Shown here: in pieces, positions 15,817 through 24,764 of the stretch | Numbering within the stretch: the stretch's first letter is position 1 | Layout: every line of letters starts with the position of its first letter | Assembly (NCBI GenBank): GCA_963820185.1 | Contig: CAWFYV010000007.1 | Span: 1 to 64,000 of the forward strand | DNA: 64,000 bases | Reading direction: 5' to 3' | Source of the DNA: Aquilonibacter sp963820185 | Lineage (GTDB): Bacteria > Vulcanimicrobiota > Vulcanimicrobiia > Vulcanimicrobiales > Vulcanimicrobiaceae | Program-made: the position numbers and the translations under genes | Notes under the pieces: model-generated | Databases searched by the model: none | Told to the model about the DNA's origin: nothing | Seen by the model: the letters and a program-made list of their open reading frames with translations, nothing else

Positions 15817-16764
15817 TTGAAGTCAACTCGCCTGCTCTGCGCAGCCCTCTGTACTGTCCTCGCTGCCTGTTCGAACTCGGGATCATCGAGTTCGAGCGCG
15901 TCGCCATCCGCCTCGTCGGCTGCGTCTGCCGGACCGGCGACGAAGACGATCGGCGTATCGATTCAGAATCGGGAGGCGCAGTTCTACCAAAGCATGGAGA
16001 GCGGTATGAAGGCCGAGGCGGCCAAGTACGGCTACACGCTCGTTGTCGTCGACGCCAATCGCGATAACGCCAAGCAGCAGAGCCAGGTCGAAGACTTCAT
16101 CTCGAGCAAGGTCGACGCGATCGTGCTCACGCCGTACGACTCGACGGCAATCGGCAGCGCAATCCTCGAAGCCAATAAGGCGAACATCCCGGTCTTTACG
16201 GCCGACATCGCGAGTACGAGCAAACAGGGAACCGTCGTCGCGCACGTCGCCAGCGATAACGTGCAGGGCGGAATGCAAGCCGCGAAATTAATCTGCAAAG
16301 CGGTCGGCTCGAGCGGCGAGGTAGCAATTCTCGATGAGCCCGAAGTGACCAGCGTGCAAGATCGCGTAAAAGGTTTCAAGGCCGGGATTAAAGCCGATTG
16401 TCCGGGCGTTACGATCGTTGCCGATGTCGACGCCGGCGGCGAACGGGCTAAGGCCGACAGTTCGATGGGTGACGTGTTGCAATCCAATCCCAACGTGAAG
16501 GGTATCTTCGGCATCAACGATGATTCCGCGCTCGGCGCGGTGAGTGCGATCAAAGCAGCAGGCGCAACCGGCAAGATTGCCGTCGTCGGCTACGATGCGG
16601 GGCCCGAGGCGCAAGCGGCTATTAAAGCGGGAACGATGTATGGCGACGCGATCCAGTATCCCGATAAGATCGGGGCGTTGACGATCGACACGATTCATGA
16701 TTATCTGTCCGGCAAGACGCCGCCGAAAGTCGTGCACGTTCCGGTCGGCACTTACACGCGTTGA
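15817..16764 (+). CDS. Ribose-type ABC transporter substrate-binding lipoprotein
   Basis: Encodes 315 residues from TTG 15817, which has a strong RBS (AAAGGAG, 15804-15810). Signal peptide with lipobox LAAC, then a Ser/Ala-rich linker (about 20-40) and a type-I periplasmic binding fold (IGVSIQNREAQFYQSM, VDAIVLTPYDSTAI, GIFGINDDSALGA, VVGYDAGPEA), like RbsB. It captures a sugar, probably a pentose or hexose, outside the cytoplasmic membrane. First gene of a three-gene operon with an ATPase and a permease coupled by stop/start overlaps. The exact substrate cannot be read from the sequence. Confidence 0.88.
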   Translation: MKSTRLLCAALCTVLAACSNSGSSSSSASPSASSAASAGPATKTIGVSIQNREAQFYQSMESGMKAEAAKYGYTLVVVDANRDNAKQQSQVEDFISSKVDAIVLTPYDSTAIGSAILEANKANIPVFTADIASTSKQGTVVAHVASDNVQGGMQAAKLICKAVGSSGEVAILDEPEVTSVQDRVKGFKAGIKADCPGVTIVADVDAGGERAKADSSMGDVLQSNPNVKGIFGINDDSALGAVSAIKAAGATGKIAVVGYDAGPEAQAAIKAGTMYGDAIQYPDKIGALTIDTIHDYLSGKTPPKVVHVPVGTYTR

Positions 16765-18266
16765 ATCCAGGCGCCCCGCTCCTTGAGATGCACGGTATCG
16801 GGAAATCGTTTCCCGGCGTCCGTGCACTTTCTGACGTGTCATTGACGCTTAACGCGGGTGAAGTGCTAGCGCTTGTAGGCGAGAACGGCGCCGGGAAATC
16901 GACGCTGATGAAAATTCTTGCCGGCGCGCAACGCGCGGACAGCGGGAGCGTCGCGATCGACGGCGCCGAGGTCCAAATTGCGTCACCGCATGATGCCGAG
17001 CGCCTCGGCATCGGGATGATCTATCAGGAATTCAATCTCGTTCCGCAGCTCAACGCGCTGCAGAACATCCTGCTTGGAAACGAGCCGGTGCGAGGTGTGA
17101 TGCTGGACGAGCGCGAGGCCGCTCGGCGCGCGAGCGCGGTACTCCACGACCTCGGCATCGAACTGCCGCTCGATCGGCCGGCGAGCCGGCTCTCAGTTGC
17201 GCAACAGCAGCTGATCGAGATCGCCAAGGCCCTTTCGAAACACGCACGCATCATCGTGATGGACGAGCCGACCGCGGCGCTCACCGACCGTGAGATCGAC
17301 GCCCTCTTCGCGCTGATCGCGCGTCTGAAGGCGGGCGGCGCCGGCATCATCTACATCTCGCATCGCATGGAGGAGCTCCCCAAGATCGCCGATCGCATCA
17401 CCGTACTGCGCGACGGAGCCGTGGTTGAAACGCGCGACGCCGCGCAGTTTCCACCGGGCGACGTCATTCGGGCGATGGTAGGACGGCCGCTCGACGCGCA
17501 CTTTCCTGCACTGGATCCGGTCAAGCCGGATGCCCGGGTCGTGCTCGATGTGCGCGATCTTTCGCGGCGCCCGGCGATCGCGAATATCAACTTCTCCGTG
17601 CGGGCTGGCGAAATCGTCGGCCTTGCCGGACTGATTGGCGCCGGACGTACCGAGATCGTTCGAGCGATCGCGGGCGCCGATATCCCCGACGCGGGCGTCA
17701 TTACAATCGACGCGAAGATCGTACGCATTCGCGCGCCGCATGACGGCATCGCAGCCGGGATCGCATTTATTACCGAAGATCGCAAAGGACAAGGCCTCGT
17801 GCTCGGCATGACCGTGCGCGAGAACATCACGCTTGCGCACCTCGCGGAGTTCGTCAATCGCGAACATCTCATCTCGCGTTCACGGGAGGAGGAGAGCGCG
17901 CGTAAGATGATCGACGAATTGCATGTGCGCACGCCCAGCCCCGAGCAACTCGTGCGCAATCTTTCGGGCGGCAATCAGCAAAAGGTCGTACTGGCGAAAT
18001 GGCTGCTTGGCCAAGCGCGGGTGTTTTTGTTCGACGAGCCGACGCGCGGCATCGACGTCGGTGCCAAAGCAGAAATCTACGCGCTTATGAAGACACTCCT
18101 CGAGAACGGAGCCGCCATCGTCATGGTATCCAGCGAATTGCCCGAGGTGCTCGGGATGTCGCACCGTATCCTCGTGGTTCGCGACGGGGCCATCGTTCGC
18201 GAGTTCACGCGCGAAGGCGCCACGCCCGACGCGGTGATCGCGGCCGCAACCGGAGCCGCCGCATGA
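16761..18266 (+). CDS. Ribose-type ABC transporter ATP-binding protein (two ABC domains)
   Basis: Encodes 501 residues, typical for RbsA/MglA/XylG. The first ABC domain has Walker A GENGAGKST (40-48), signature LSVAQQQ and Walker B IIVMDEPTAAL. The second has a degenerate Walker A (GLIGAGRTE, near 290), signature LSGGNQQK and Walker B VFLFDEPTRGID, the usual asymmetry in this family. TTG start overlaps the preceding TGA (TTGA); its stop overlaps the permease start (ATGA). Confidence 0.92.
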   Translation: MNPGAPLLEMHGIGKSFPGVRALSDVSLTLNAGEVLALVGENGAGKSTLMKILAGAQRADSGSVAIDGAEVQIASPHDAERLGIGMIYQEFNLVPQLNALQNILLGNEPVRGVMLDEREAARRASAVLHDLGIELPLDRPASRLSVAQQQLIEIAKALSKHARIIVMDEPTAALTDREIDALFALIARLKAGGAGIIYISHRMEELPKIADRITVLRDGAVVETRDAAQFPPGDVIRAMVGRPLDAHFPALDPVKPDARVVLDVRDLSRRPAIANINFSVRAGEIVGLAGLIGAGRTEIVRAIAGADIPDAGVITIDAKIVRIRAPHDGIAAGIAFITEDRKGQGLVLGMTVRENITLAHLAEFVNREHLISRSREEESARKMIDELHVRTPSPEQLVRNLSGGNQQKVVLAKWLLGQARVFLFDEPTRGIDVGAKAEIYALMKTLLENGAAIVMVSSELPEVLGMSHRILVVRDGAIVREFTREGATPDAVIAAATGAAA

Positions 18267-19234
18267 GCGCGATTCTGAAGAATCTCTGGTTGCGCAATAC
18301 CGTCCTGGTTATCGTGGTCTTGATCTTTATTACGATTGTCAATATGGCGGCCAAAGGTCAATTCCTGAACCCGCGCAACCTGGTCACCGTCCTCGAACAG
18401 ATTTCGTACAACTGCATTCTCGGCGTCGGGCAGACGTTCGTCATTATTACGGCGGGCATCGATCTCTCGATCGGCTCGCTTGTGGCGCTGACCGGTGTGG
18501 TCATGGCGCAGACAGCAAATCACTTGCCGTTCGATGGCGCACCTCTCGTGCTAGTCACGCTCATCGCGGGCCTTGCCGTCGGCGCGGCTGCTGGCTGGAT
18601 CAACGCGCTACCGGTGGTCAAACTCAATCTGCCGCCGTTTATCACGACTTTCGCGATGCTCGAAGTCACGCTCGGCCTTTCGTATATCTTCTCGGGCGGA
18701 CAGCCGGTGGCGGTCAACAACGCAATATTTTCTTCGATCGGTACCGGCTCGGTCTTCGGCCTGCCCGTTCCTGTGATCTGGATGCTTGTCGTCGTTGCGA
18801 TCGCGTCGGTGCTGCTCACGCGCACGCGCTTCGGACGCTACGTCGTCGCGCTCGGCGGCAACGAAGAAGCCGCCCGTCTTGCGGGCATCGCGACCGCGCG
18901 TGTCAAGACGATGGTCTACGTCATCAGCGGCATGTGCGCGGCGATCGTTGGATTCTTGTACATGGCGCGCTTCTCATCGGGCTCACCAGACACCGGCACG
19001 CACGACGAATTGCTTGAAGCGATCGCCGCGGTCGTTGTCGGTGGGACGAGCTTGATGGGCGGCCAGGGCTCGATCCTCGGCACGTTCTTCGGCGCACTGT
19101 TGATCGGCCTACTCTACAATGCGATGAACCTGATCCATGTCGACTCGTACCTGCAGAAGGTCGTCCTCGGCGTCGTCATCCTGCTCGCAGTCGTGCTCGA
19201 CGAACTGCGCAAACGCTACCTCGCGAAAGCGTAG
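18263..19234 (+). CDS. Ribose-type ABC transporter permease
   Basis: Encodes 323 residues from ATG 18263 (overlaps the previous TGA). Eight to ten membrane helices. The RbsC family motif TFVIITAGIDLSIGSLVAL and the C-terminal GGTSLMGGQGSILGT block (which contacts the ATPase) are present. With the preceding two genes it makes a complete importer; no repressor or kinase lies beside it. A terminator hairpin follows. Confidence 0.92.
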   Translation: MSAILKNLWLRNTVLVIVVLIFITIVNMAAKGQFLNPRNLVTVLEQISYNCILGVGQTFVIITAGIDLSIGSLVALTGVVMAQTANHLPFDGAPLVLVTLIAGLAVGAAAGWINALPVVKLNLPPFITTFAMLEVTLGLSYIFSGGQPVAVNNAIFSSIGTGSVFGLPVPVIWMLVVVAIASVLLTRTRFGRYVVALGGNEEAARLAGIATARVKTMVYVISGMCAAIVGFLYMARFSSGSPDTGTHDELLEAIAAVVVGGTSLMGGQGSILGTFFGALLIGLLYNAMNLIHVDSYLQKVVLGVVILLAVVLDELRKRYLAKA

Positions 19235-19244
19235 AGACGTGGGA

Positions 19245-19294
19245 GCGCGCGTACACGCGGTCTGGGAATTTTCCCGATCCGCGTGTACCGCGCG
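19245..19294. terminator. Hairpin between convergent genes
   Basis: Inverted arms (GCGCGCGTACACGCGG and CCGCGTGTACCGCGC) are separated by about 19 bases containing TTTTCCC. It lies just after the permease stop and next to the stop of the opposing gene at 19297, so it may serve both. Confidence 0.55.
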
Positions 19295-19296
19295 AT

Positions 19297-19965
19297 TCAG
19301 AACGGGAAGTCGTTCTGCGTAAGGTTCGCGTTGAGGTTGTAGTCGGTGAACGACTGATCGAGCAGGACTGTGGTGCCGGCGTAAAACGTGTTGCGTACCG
19401 GCCAGTGCGTGGCTTGCGAGATGTACATACGCTGCTCAGTCACGCCGCCGTTGCTCGCCGGATCGGCGACCTTGAGTGTGAGCAGGTCGGTCTGGACGCC
19501 ACCGATTGCGCCGCCGGGGGTTTGCGTCAGCTCGCCTTTGACGTCCGTATACGTCGCCACGATATTCTGCGGGAGACCTTCGGGAATCGTGTAGCCACGC
19601 AGCGACGTCGCGCGTCCGTCGTGCAGATCGACCTTCAAATGGATGCCGGAGAGGAAGCCGCCTTGATGGCCGCTGACCTTGTCGCCGCCGGTCCATACGC
19701 CGCCCGCTCCTCTGTCTGCGCCCGATTCGATGAGCGTCTTGGCAAAGTGCGGCTTCATGAACGAGTAGTCGTAAACGCGATCTTGCGTGTCGCCGCCCTT
19801 GGTTTCGTGCGAGTGCAGCTTGAACGTGTACGAGGTCACCTGCGCGAAGGACGCATTGAACGCGTCGATGGCTGGTGCGGTCTGGGCTGCGCGCGCAGCG
19901 TGCGGCGCAATGAATGTAACGAGTGCCGCTGCGATGAGAACGAGTGCGAGATTGCGTTGATGCAT
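19297..19965 (-). CDS. Exported LolA/DUF1571-like protein
   Basis: Encodes 222 residues. Signal peptide (hydrophobic 6-22, Ala-x-Ala near 24-27). The mature part resembles DUF1571 or LolA-fold outer-membrane lipoprotein-sorting-like proteins: FNASFAQVTSYTFKLHSHE, a middle block on bound-ligand strands, and a C-terminus with ATHWPVRNTFY (family proteins often have a W/P pair here). The role is probably lipid or lipoprotein binding in the envelope; the assignment is tentative. It is the last gene of the leftward cluster, 11 bases after the Usp gene. Confidence 0.55.
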   Translation of the reverse strand: MHQRNLALVLIAAALVTFIAPHAARAAQTAPAIDAFNASFAQVTSYTFKLHSHETKGGDTQDRVYDYSFMKPHFAKTLIESGADRGAGGVWTGGDKVSGHQGGFLSGIHLKVDLHDGRATSLRGYTIPEGLPQNIVATYTDVKGELTQTPGGAIGGVQTDLLTLKVADPASNGGVTEQRMYISQATHWPVRNTFYAGTTVLLDQSFTDYNLNANLTQNDFPF

Positions 19966-19976
19966 GAACCCTCCGT

Positions 19977-20603
19977 TTACAAGTTGGGCGTCCCGGCCCC
20001 TGGTTCTTCGTAGAGCAGCGTGCCGTGCTTACCCTCTACCCCGATCAATACGTCGCACTTGGCATCGGCGGCGATCTCCTCGATCGTGCGGCCGAGCGGC
20101 GCACCCGTATATTTGCCTTCCCGGAACGAGCCCAGGATGATCAAGTTGGCCCTTTCGCGCTTGGCGAGGTCGAGTACCGCTTGTTTTGTGGAGCGAGCCT
20201 TGATGGTCTCCGTGCGAATCGAAACACCGCTTTGCCCGGCGATCTGCTCGGCAGCGCCAAGCGCATCGAGCGCCGCGCGCTCTTCCAGCGCCATTTCGGC
20301 GTCGGGTGGCAGCGTGTACGGTACTTCGATAACGTAGACCGCGAGCAGCTCCGAGCGCTCGCCGCGCGCGAGCTTGGCCGCCAATGCCATCATGTGGCTC
20401 GATAGAATGTCCGGCGAAAAGACCACCACGATCGACCCGACCATGCGTTCGAGCCCGGTCGTCGCTTCCTTGGCGAGCTTTTGCACGAACGAGGCCGGCG
20501 GATGGAGCATCCACCAAATCGTCGAGCCGATCGCAAAGCCGATAAAGAGCGCGATCAGCGCGCCGGCGAGCGTGACGTGGACGGTGCCGTCTTCGTAGAT
20601 CAC
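19977..20603 (-). CDS. Membrane-anchored universal stress (UspA) domain protein
   Basis: Encodes 208 residues from GTG 20603. An N-terminal membrane helix (about 10-32, LAGALIALFIGFAIGSTIWW) precedes a UspA fold (about 50-200), with IVVVFSP at the first strand and the nucleotide-loop-like LIILGSFREGKYTGAPLGRTIEEI, then a final strand CDVLIGVEG. Most Usp proteins are soluble; a helix-tethered form beside an amino acid permease suggests control of the transporter (inference). The start overlaps the stop of the 58-residue upstream gene (GTGA). Confidence 0.8.
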   Translation of the reverse strand: MIYEDGTVHVTLAGALIALFIGFAIGSTIWWMLHPPASFVQKLAKEATTGLERMVGSIVVVFSPDILSSHMMALAAKLARGERSELLAVYVIEVPYTLPPDAEMALEERAALDALGAAEQIAGQSGVSIRTETIKARSTKQAVLDLAKRERANLIILGSFREGKYTGAPLGRTIEEIAADAKCDVLIGVEGKHGTLLYEEPGAGTPNL

Positions 20604-20776
20604 GCGCGGTGCGCCCCGAAGAGCTGGCGCAGCCGCACGGCGCCGAGCGCAATCATTGCGATGCCAAGCACGATACCGGTGAAACTCGCGCCGATCGGAT
20701 AGGGCATCATCCGCACGATGATGATGGCGCCGATGACGATCATTGCGACCGAGAGCGCAGTGCGCACGGCGAACAT
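20600..20776 (-). CDS. 58-residue two-helix membrane protein
   Basis: A short gene, 59 codons including stop, with ATG 20776 overlapping the TAA of the APC permease (TAATG) and its own TGA overlapping the GTG of the Usp gene. The peptide begins MFAVRTALSVAMIVIGAI and has two hydrophobic stretches (about 4-22 and 31-46) separated by a short polar loop with MPYPIGAS, ending in basic RLRQLFGAHRA. The perfect fit at both junctions and the coding character make it a real gene. Its function is unknown; it may be a partner of the permease. Confidence 0.7.
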   Translation of the reverse strand: MFAVRTALSVAMIVIGAIIIVRMMPYPIGASFTGIVLGIAMIALGAVRLRQLFGAHRA

Positions 20777-22398
20777 TACGCTCCACCTTCGCGCTTGGCG
20801 CGCCGTTCGTCGCTCGCACGCACGTTTGCAACGTACTCGTCCATCAGCTCGAGTTCGCCAGCGCGGCGTAGGATCTCGACTTGTTGGCCGCGCCAGTCGC
20901 GTTTACGCGACCCAAGTAGTGGCAACCGTTTGCGCCAGCGATAGAAGAAGTAAAGAATGATCCCCAAGACGATCCACGACGGTCCGGCGATGCGGCCGAT
21001 CGGATGCGTGATCAGCGTGAAAACGAGGATCGCGCTCATGCCGATGAAGCCAATCACGGCAACGACCGGGAACTGGACGCGCTCGCCACGGAACGTCATG
21101 GGAATGTTGATCGGGATCTTGAACTTGCGCGGGCTAAGCGGATCGGTCAAACGTAGCGCGACGAGCGCAACGAACACGAACGAATAGCTCGTCGCCGCGC
21201 CAAACGCGTAAAGATCACCCAGGAAATCGATCCCGCTCTCGCCGTTGAATCGCTTTGCATAGATTGCCGCCATCGCCGGACTCAGCGACGGCAGGGCTGC
21301 AAAGATCACCTCGATCAGCGCGACCGAGGTAAAGACAACGAGTGAGACCATCGGCGTTCGAAAGCGTGGCTGAACGCTGCGAAAGAGCGACGGCAACAGG
21401 TTGGTCGAGGCCATCGCGTACGCGATCCGTGAACTGCCGAAGACGCCGGAGTTGGCCGAGATCAAGAGCAAGACCGCGCCGAGCACCGGCACGTAGAAGG
21501 CCGCGATCGCGCCCCAATACGGCACTTGCTCCGCGATCAGCGCGACCGCCTTGCCGTTGTTGTCGTTGTTGCCGAGGTACTGCCAGAGCATTTGAGCATG
21601 GCCGTGGGCATCGAGCGGGATCGGATGCCAAGTGTGCATTCCGAGCGCCAAGTTTGCATACGATAGTGCAAAAATAAGAATGGTCAGAATCAATGCGGTG
21701 GAGGTGCGCGGGATGACCGAAGCCGGCCGCTGTGTTTCTTCCGCCGCCTGCGAGATCGACTCGAGACCGACGAACGACACGATCGCAAGCGAGATGCCCT
21801 TCATAAAATCGAAGGGCGACGGCCAGCTCGTTTGCATCGTGTGGACGAGCAAATTTGGGCTAAAGGCAAAGAGGAACCCAAGCGAGAGGATTGCGGTCTC
21901 GCTGACCACGTCGAGCGCGCTGACGAAGCCGTTAAACGCGGTCGACTCGCGCACCCCGATGATGTTGAGCATGCACAGACCGACAATGAGCCCGACGACG
22001 ACGATAAAGTGCGTCCAGGCGTGTGTGGGCGCGCTCACGACCGGCAGCAATTGGCTCAGGTAGTCGACGCAACTCCAAGTGAAGAGGGCGATATCGATCG
22101 TGAAATCGAGCAGTACCGCCCAGCCGGCGATGAAGCCAAAGAAATCGCCGAGCCCGCGGGTGACGAAGTACTGTCCACCGCCCGCGACGGGATAGGTCGA
22201 AGCAAGCTCGGTGTAGGCAAGGCCGATGCAGACGTACACGATGCCGGCAAATAGAAAGGCGACGTTCGATGCGCCGGCTGCCGCACCGAGCACGAGGCCC
22301 AAGCCGACGAAAATGTCGGCGCCGACGTCGGAATAACCCCAGGAGAACGAACCCCAGGGCGTGACCGACCGCCGAAGTTCCGGCTTGCGTTCGCTCAT
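20776..22398 (-). CDS. APC superfamily amino acid permease
   Basis: Encodes 540 residues with 12 or more membrane helices. N-terminal family features include FSWGYSDVGADIFVGLGLVLG (split by the unwound glycine of helix 1) and STYPVAGGGQYFVTRGLG; later AIVSFVGLESISQAAEETQRP is characteristic of APC transporters. The C-terminus is cytoplasmic and basic (about 490-540). It should import amino acids or polyamines with a coupling ion. It starts eight bases after the kinase stop and is coupled to a two-helix peptide and a Usp-domain protein. Confidence 0.85.
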   Translation of the reverse strand: MSERKPELRRSVTPWGSFSWGYSDVGADIFVGLGLVLGAAAGASNVAFLFAGIVYVCIGLAYTELASTYPVAGGGQYFVTRGLGDFFGFIAGWAVLLDFTIDIALFTWSCVDYLSQLLPVVSAPTHAWTHFIVVVGLIVGLCMLNIIGVRESTAFNGFVSALDVVSETAILSLGFLFAFSPNLLVHTMQTSWPSPFDFMKGISLAIVSFVGLESISQAAEETQRPASVIPRTSTALILTILIFALSYANLALGMHTWHPIPLDAHGHAQMLWQYLGNNDNNGKAVALIAEQVPYWGAIAAFYVPVLGAVLLLISANSGVFGSSRIAYAMASTNLLPSLFRSVQPRFRTPMVSLVVFTSVALIEVIFAALPSLSPAMAAIYAKRFNGESGIDFLGDLYAFGAATSYSFVFVALVALRLTDPLSPRKFKIPINIPMTFRGERVQFPVVAVIGFIGMSAILVFTLITHPIGRIAGPSWIVLGIILYFFYRWRKRLPLLGSRKRDWRGQQVEILRRAGELELMDEYVANVRASDERRAKREGGA

Positions 22399-22406
22399 TC
22401 GGTGGG

Positions 22407-23699
22407 TTAGAAGATGATCCCGATGGCGGTGCGTTCGAGCGCGTTGATCATGTATTCCGTGTGTGCGTACTGCTCGTGAAGACCGAACTCGTGAAAGATA
22501 CGCAGCGCTTCGTTGAGCCGATTGACGCCGTCACGAAGTTCGTTGCGGTCGCGCTTGCCGTCGGTTGCTTTTTGCAAAACCATGGTTGCGAACTTCAGTG
22601 CCGTCTTAGCGTACTCCACTTCGTTGTTGATCGCCGAGAGCTCATGCATCGCGGAGAGATATGCGTCGCGCGCCTCATCGTAGTCTCGGCGCCGCGTCGC
22701 GATCATACCCTTGAGCACGTTCTCGAGCGCATCGCTGCGATTGCGCGAACTTGCGAGTGCCCGGTCGAGTGCTTGGCGCAGCGTCGGATCGGTTGTCATC
22801 CCACCCGACGATGGCGAGAACGTCTTGAGCGGCTTGGACTCAGGCACCGGCGCTGCTTGCGTGTGTGGTTGGGCGGTCGGTCCGAGCAATATCGAGATGT
22901 CGGCCATGAATCCGCTGGCGTTTTGGTAGCGGCGACCCGGATCTTTTTCGATCGCGCGCATGATCACGATCTCGAGCGCGTCGGGAATGTTGCGGTTGAT
23001 CTCGCGCGGAGGGGTCGGCAAATCGTGGACATGCGAATACATCGTGGCAACGATATCGTCGCGGTCGTTACGAAACGGCAGCGTGCCCGTGAAGATCTCG
23101 TACATCACGATACCAACGGAATAGAGATCGCTGCGCACATCGGCGGGTTTGCTCAGAAAGCGCTCGGGCGCAAGATACGAGATCGTGCCGACGATCTGTC
23201 CGGTGCGCGTAGTCTGCGTCACTTCGCTTGCACGACGCGCAAGGCCAAAGTCGGTAAGCTTCGTGTGCTTACCGTCCTCAACGATCATGATGTTCGACGG
23301 CTTGATGTCGCGGTGGATGATGCCTTGAGAATTCGCGTATTCGAGCGCTTCGAGCACTTCGTAGATATAGCCGAGCGCCTGTTTATAGCCGAGTTCGCCA
23401 CCTTCGAGCGCCGAAAGCGTTTTACCGCGCACCAGCTCCATGACGATATACGAAATGCCGGCATCTTCGCCGGCGTCATAGACTGCCACGATATTCGGAT
23501 GATTCAAACGCGCCATCGCGCGCGCTTCCATTAAGAGGCGTGCGTTGGTTTCGTCGGAACGTTCGACGAGCACCTTGACCGCAACGTCTCGACGAAGCGT
23601 CTTGTCGAGACCCCGGTAGGTGTCGGCGGTTCCGCCGCGTCCCAGCAACTCGGCGATCTCGTAGCGTCCGCCGAGAGTCCGTCCTTGGAGTGAATCCAC
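22407..23699 (-). CDS. Ser/Thr protein kinase, PknB-type, with helical C-terminal region
   Basis: Encodes 430 residues. All key kinase elements are present: Gly-rich loop LGRGGTADTY (19-28), Lys 42 (VAVKVL), HRDIKPSN (Asp 131), DFG (150-152) and APE (SYLAPERF). The kinase domain ends near 275. A Pro/Ser linker (about 277-305) leads to a helical, TPR-like domain (305-425); there is no membrane helix, so unlike PknB it is soluble. It lies in the trmD-yraN cluster, upstream of the permease. Targets are unknown; permease control would fit the context (inference). Confidence 0.92.
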   Translation of the reverse strand: MDSLQGRTLGGRYEIAELLGRGGTADTYRGLDKTLRRDVAVKVLVERSDETNARLLMEARAMARLNHPNIVAVYDAGEDAGISYIVMELVRGKTLSALEGGELGYKQALGYIYEVLEALEYANSQGIIHRDIKPSNIMIVEDGKHTKLTDFGLARRASEVTQTTRTGQIVGTISYLAPERFLSKPADVRSDLYSVGIVMYEIFTGTLPFRNDRDDIVATMYSHVHDLPTPPREINRNIPDALEIVIMRAIEKDPGRRYQNASGFMADISILLGPTAQPHTQAAPVPESKPLKTFSPSSGGMTTDPTLRQALDRALASSRNRSDALENVLKGMIATRRRDYDEARDAYLSAMHELSAINNEVEYAKTALKFATMVLQKATDGKRDRNELRDGVNRLNEALRIFHEFGLHEQYAHTEYMINALERTAIGIIF

Positions 23700-23719
23700 T
23701 AGCCCGATCTGTCCATGGG

Positions 23720-24064
23720 TTAGAAAGCGTTTCGATGCACGGCTATGCGATTACCGTCTATGGTCACGATGTCGAAGCGGACCCGTGCCATTGGGGCGAC
23801 GATCTGGGCATAATCCGATGCAATCATTCGTAGTTTTCGGCGTTTTCGCGCATCGACTGCACTGAGCGCCGAGCCGAAGGAGGACCCCTCTCGGCGCTTG
23901 ACCTCGACGAAAACGAGGGTGCCGGATTCGACGCAGACGAGATCGATCTCACCTCCTGGGACCCGCACGTTCTGCGCGACGACCCGGTAGCCGAGACCGC
24001 TCAGGAAGGCTGCAGCAAGCGCTTCACCCTTGCGCCCCTTCGAGCTGGTGCTCGAATTCTTCAC
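23720..24064 (-). CDS. yraN: YraN/UPF0102 family nuclease-fold protein
   Basis: Encodes 114 residues, normal size. The family motifs are clear: GRKGEALAAAFL near the N-terminus, GGEIDLVCV and VFVEVKRR (a PD-(D/E)XK-like pattern). The biochemical role is not established. Overlaps the 3' end of rnhB by 41 bases, the conserved order in many bacteria. Confidence 0.9.
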   Translation of the reverse strand: MKNSSTSSKGRKGEALAAAFLSGLGYRVVAQNVRVPGGEIDLVCVESGTLVFVEVKRREGSSFGSALSAVDARKRRKLRMIASDYAQIVAPMARVRFDIVTIDGNRIAVHRNAF

Positions 24065-24764
24065 TGTAGTCCACTGCGTCAGGGTCCTGGGCGAACAAGA
24101 GTTCGAGCTGCGCCGCTTTCACCCGCGCCCAGCCCGCGCGGTGGTGCACGCTCGGCCCGTGGACGCGGAGCGCCTCGATGTGGGCGGGCGTCGCGTAGCC
24201 TTTGTGGTCGGCGAAGCCATAACGCGGGTCTTCCCGGTCGAGTGCAGCCAGGAGGTCGTCGCGGTATACCTTGGCGATGATCGACGCCGCCGACACGACG
24301 GCACAGAGTGCGTCGCCCTTGATCAATGGCTCCTGCGGGCCCGCGAACGAGCGAATGCGCACCGCATCGGTGTAGAGGTACTCGGGCGCGCAGCCCAGCG
24401 CCGCGATCGCCCGCTCCATCGCAAGTACGCTTGCCCAGTAGATGTTGAGGCGATCGATTTCGGCGACGCTCGCAACGCCGATCGCATACGACACGACCTT
24501 CGCCGCAATCTCGCGCGCAAGTTCGCGGCGACGCGGCGGCGGCACAACCTTTGAATCGTTGAGTCCGCGCAACATCAGTGGCTCGCTTGCAACAACGCAC
24601 GCGGCGACGACGGGACCGGCCAGCGGGCCGCGCCCGACTTCATCGACGCCGCCGATGAGCTGAAAGCCGCGATCGCGTGCCGCGTTCTCGAAACGATGCA
24701 GCCGGTGCAAGCGCCGGCGCTCGCGCTCGTAGACGTTCTTGTGCTTACGCTGCTTGTTCGTCAT
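24024..24764 (-). CDS. rnhB: Ribonuclease HII
   Basis: Encodes 246 residues from ATG 24764; an ATG at 24797 would add 11 residues overlapping ylqF. The catalytic acidic set begins with GVDEVGRGPLAG (Asp 41, Glu 42); conserved LNDSK and AASIIAKVYRD follow. It removes RNA from RNA-DNA hybrids. A basic N-terminal extension of about 35 residues (KNVYERERRRLHRLHRFENA) precedes the fold, longer than in E. coli. It is part of a compact rplS-lepB-ylqF-rnhB-yraN order. Confidence 0.93.
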   Translation of the reverse strand: MTNKQRKHKNVYERERRRLHRLHRFENAARDRGFQLIGGVDEVGRGPLAGPVVAACVVASEPLMLRGLNDSKVVPPPRRRELAREIAAKVVSYAIGVASVAEIDRLNIYWASVLAMERAIAALGCAPEYLYTDAVRIRSFAGPQEPLIKGDALCAVVSAASIIAKVYRDDLLAALDREDPRYGFADHKGYATPAHIEALRVHGPSVHHRAGWARVKAAQLELLFAQDPDAVDYSEEFEHQLEGAQG

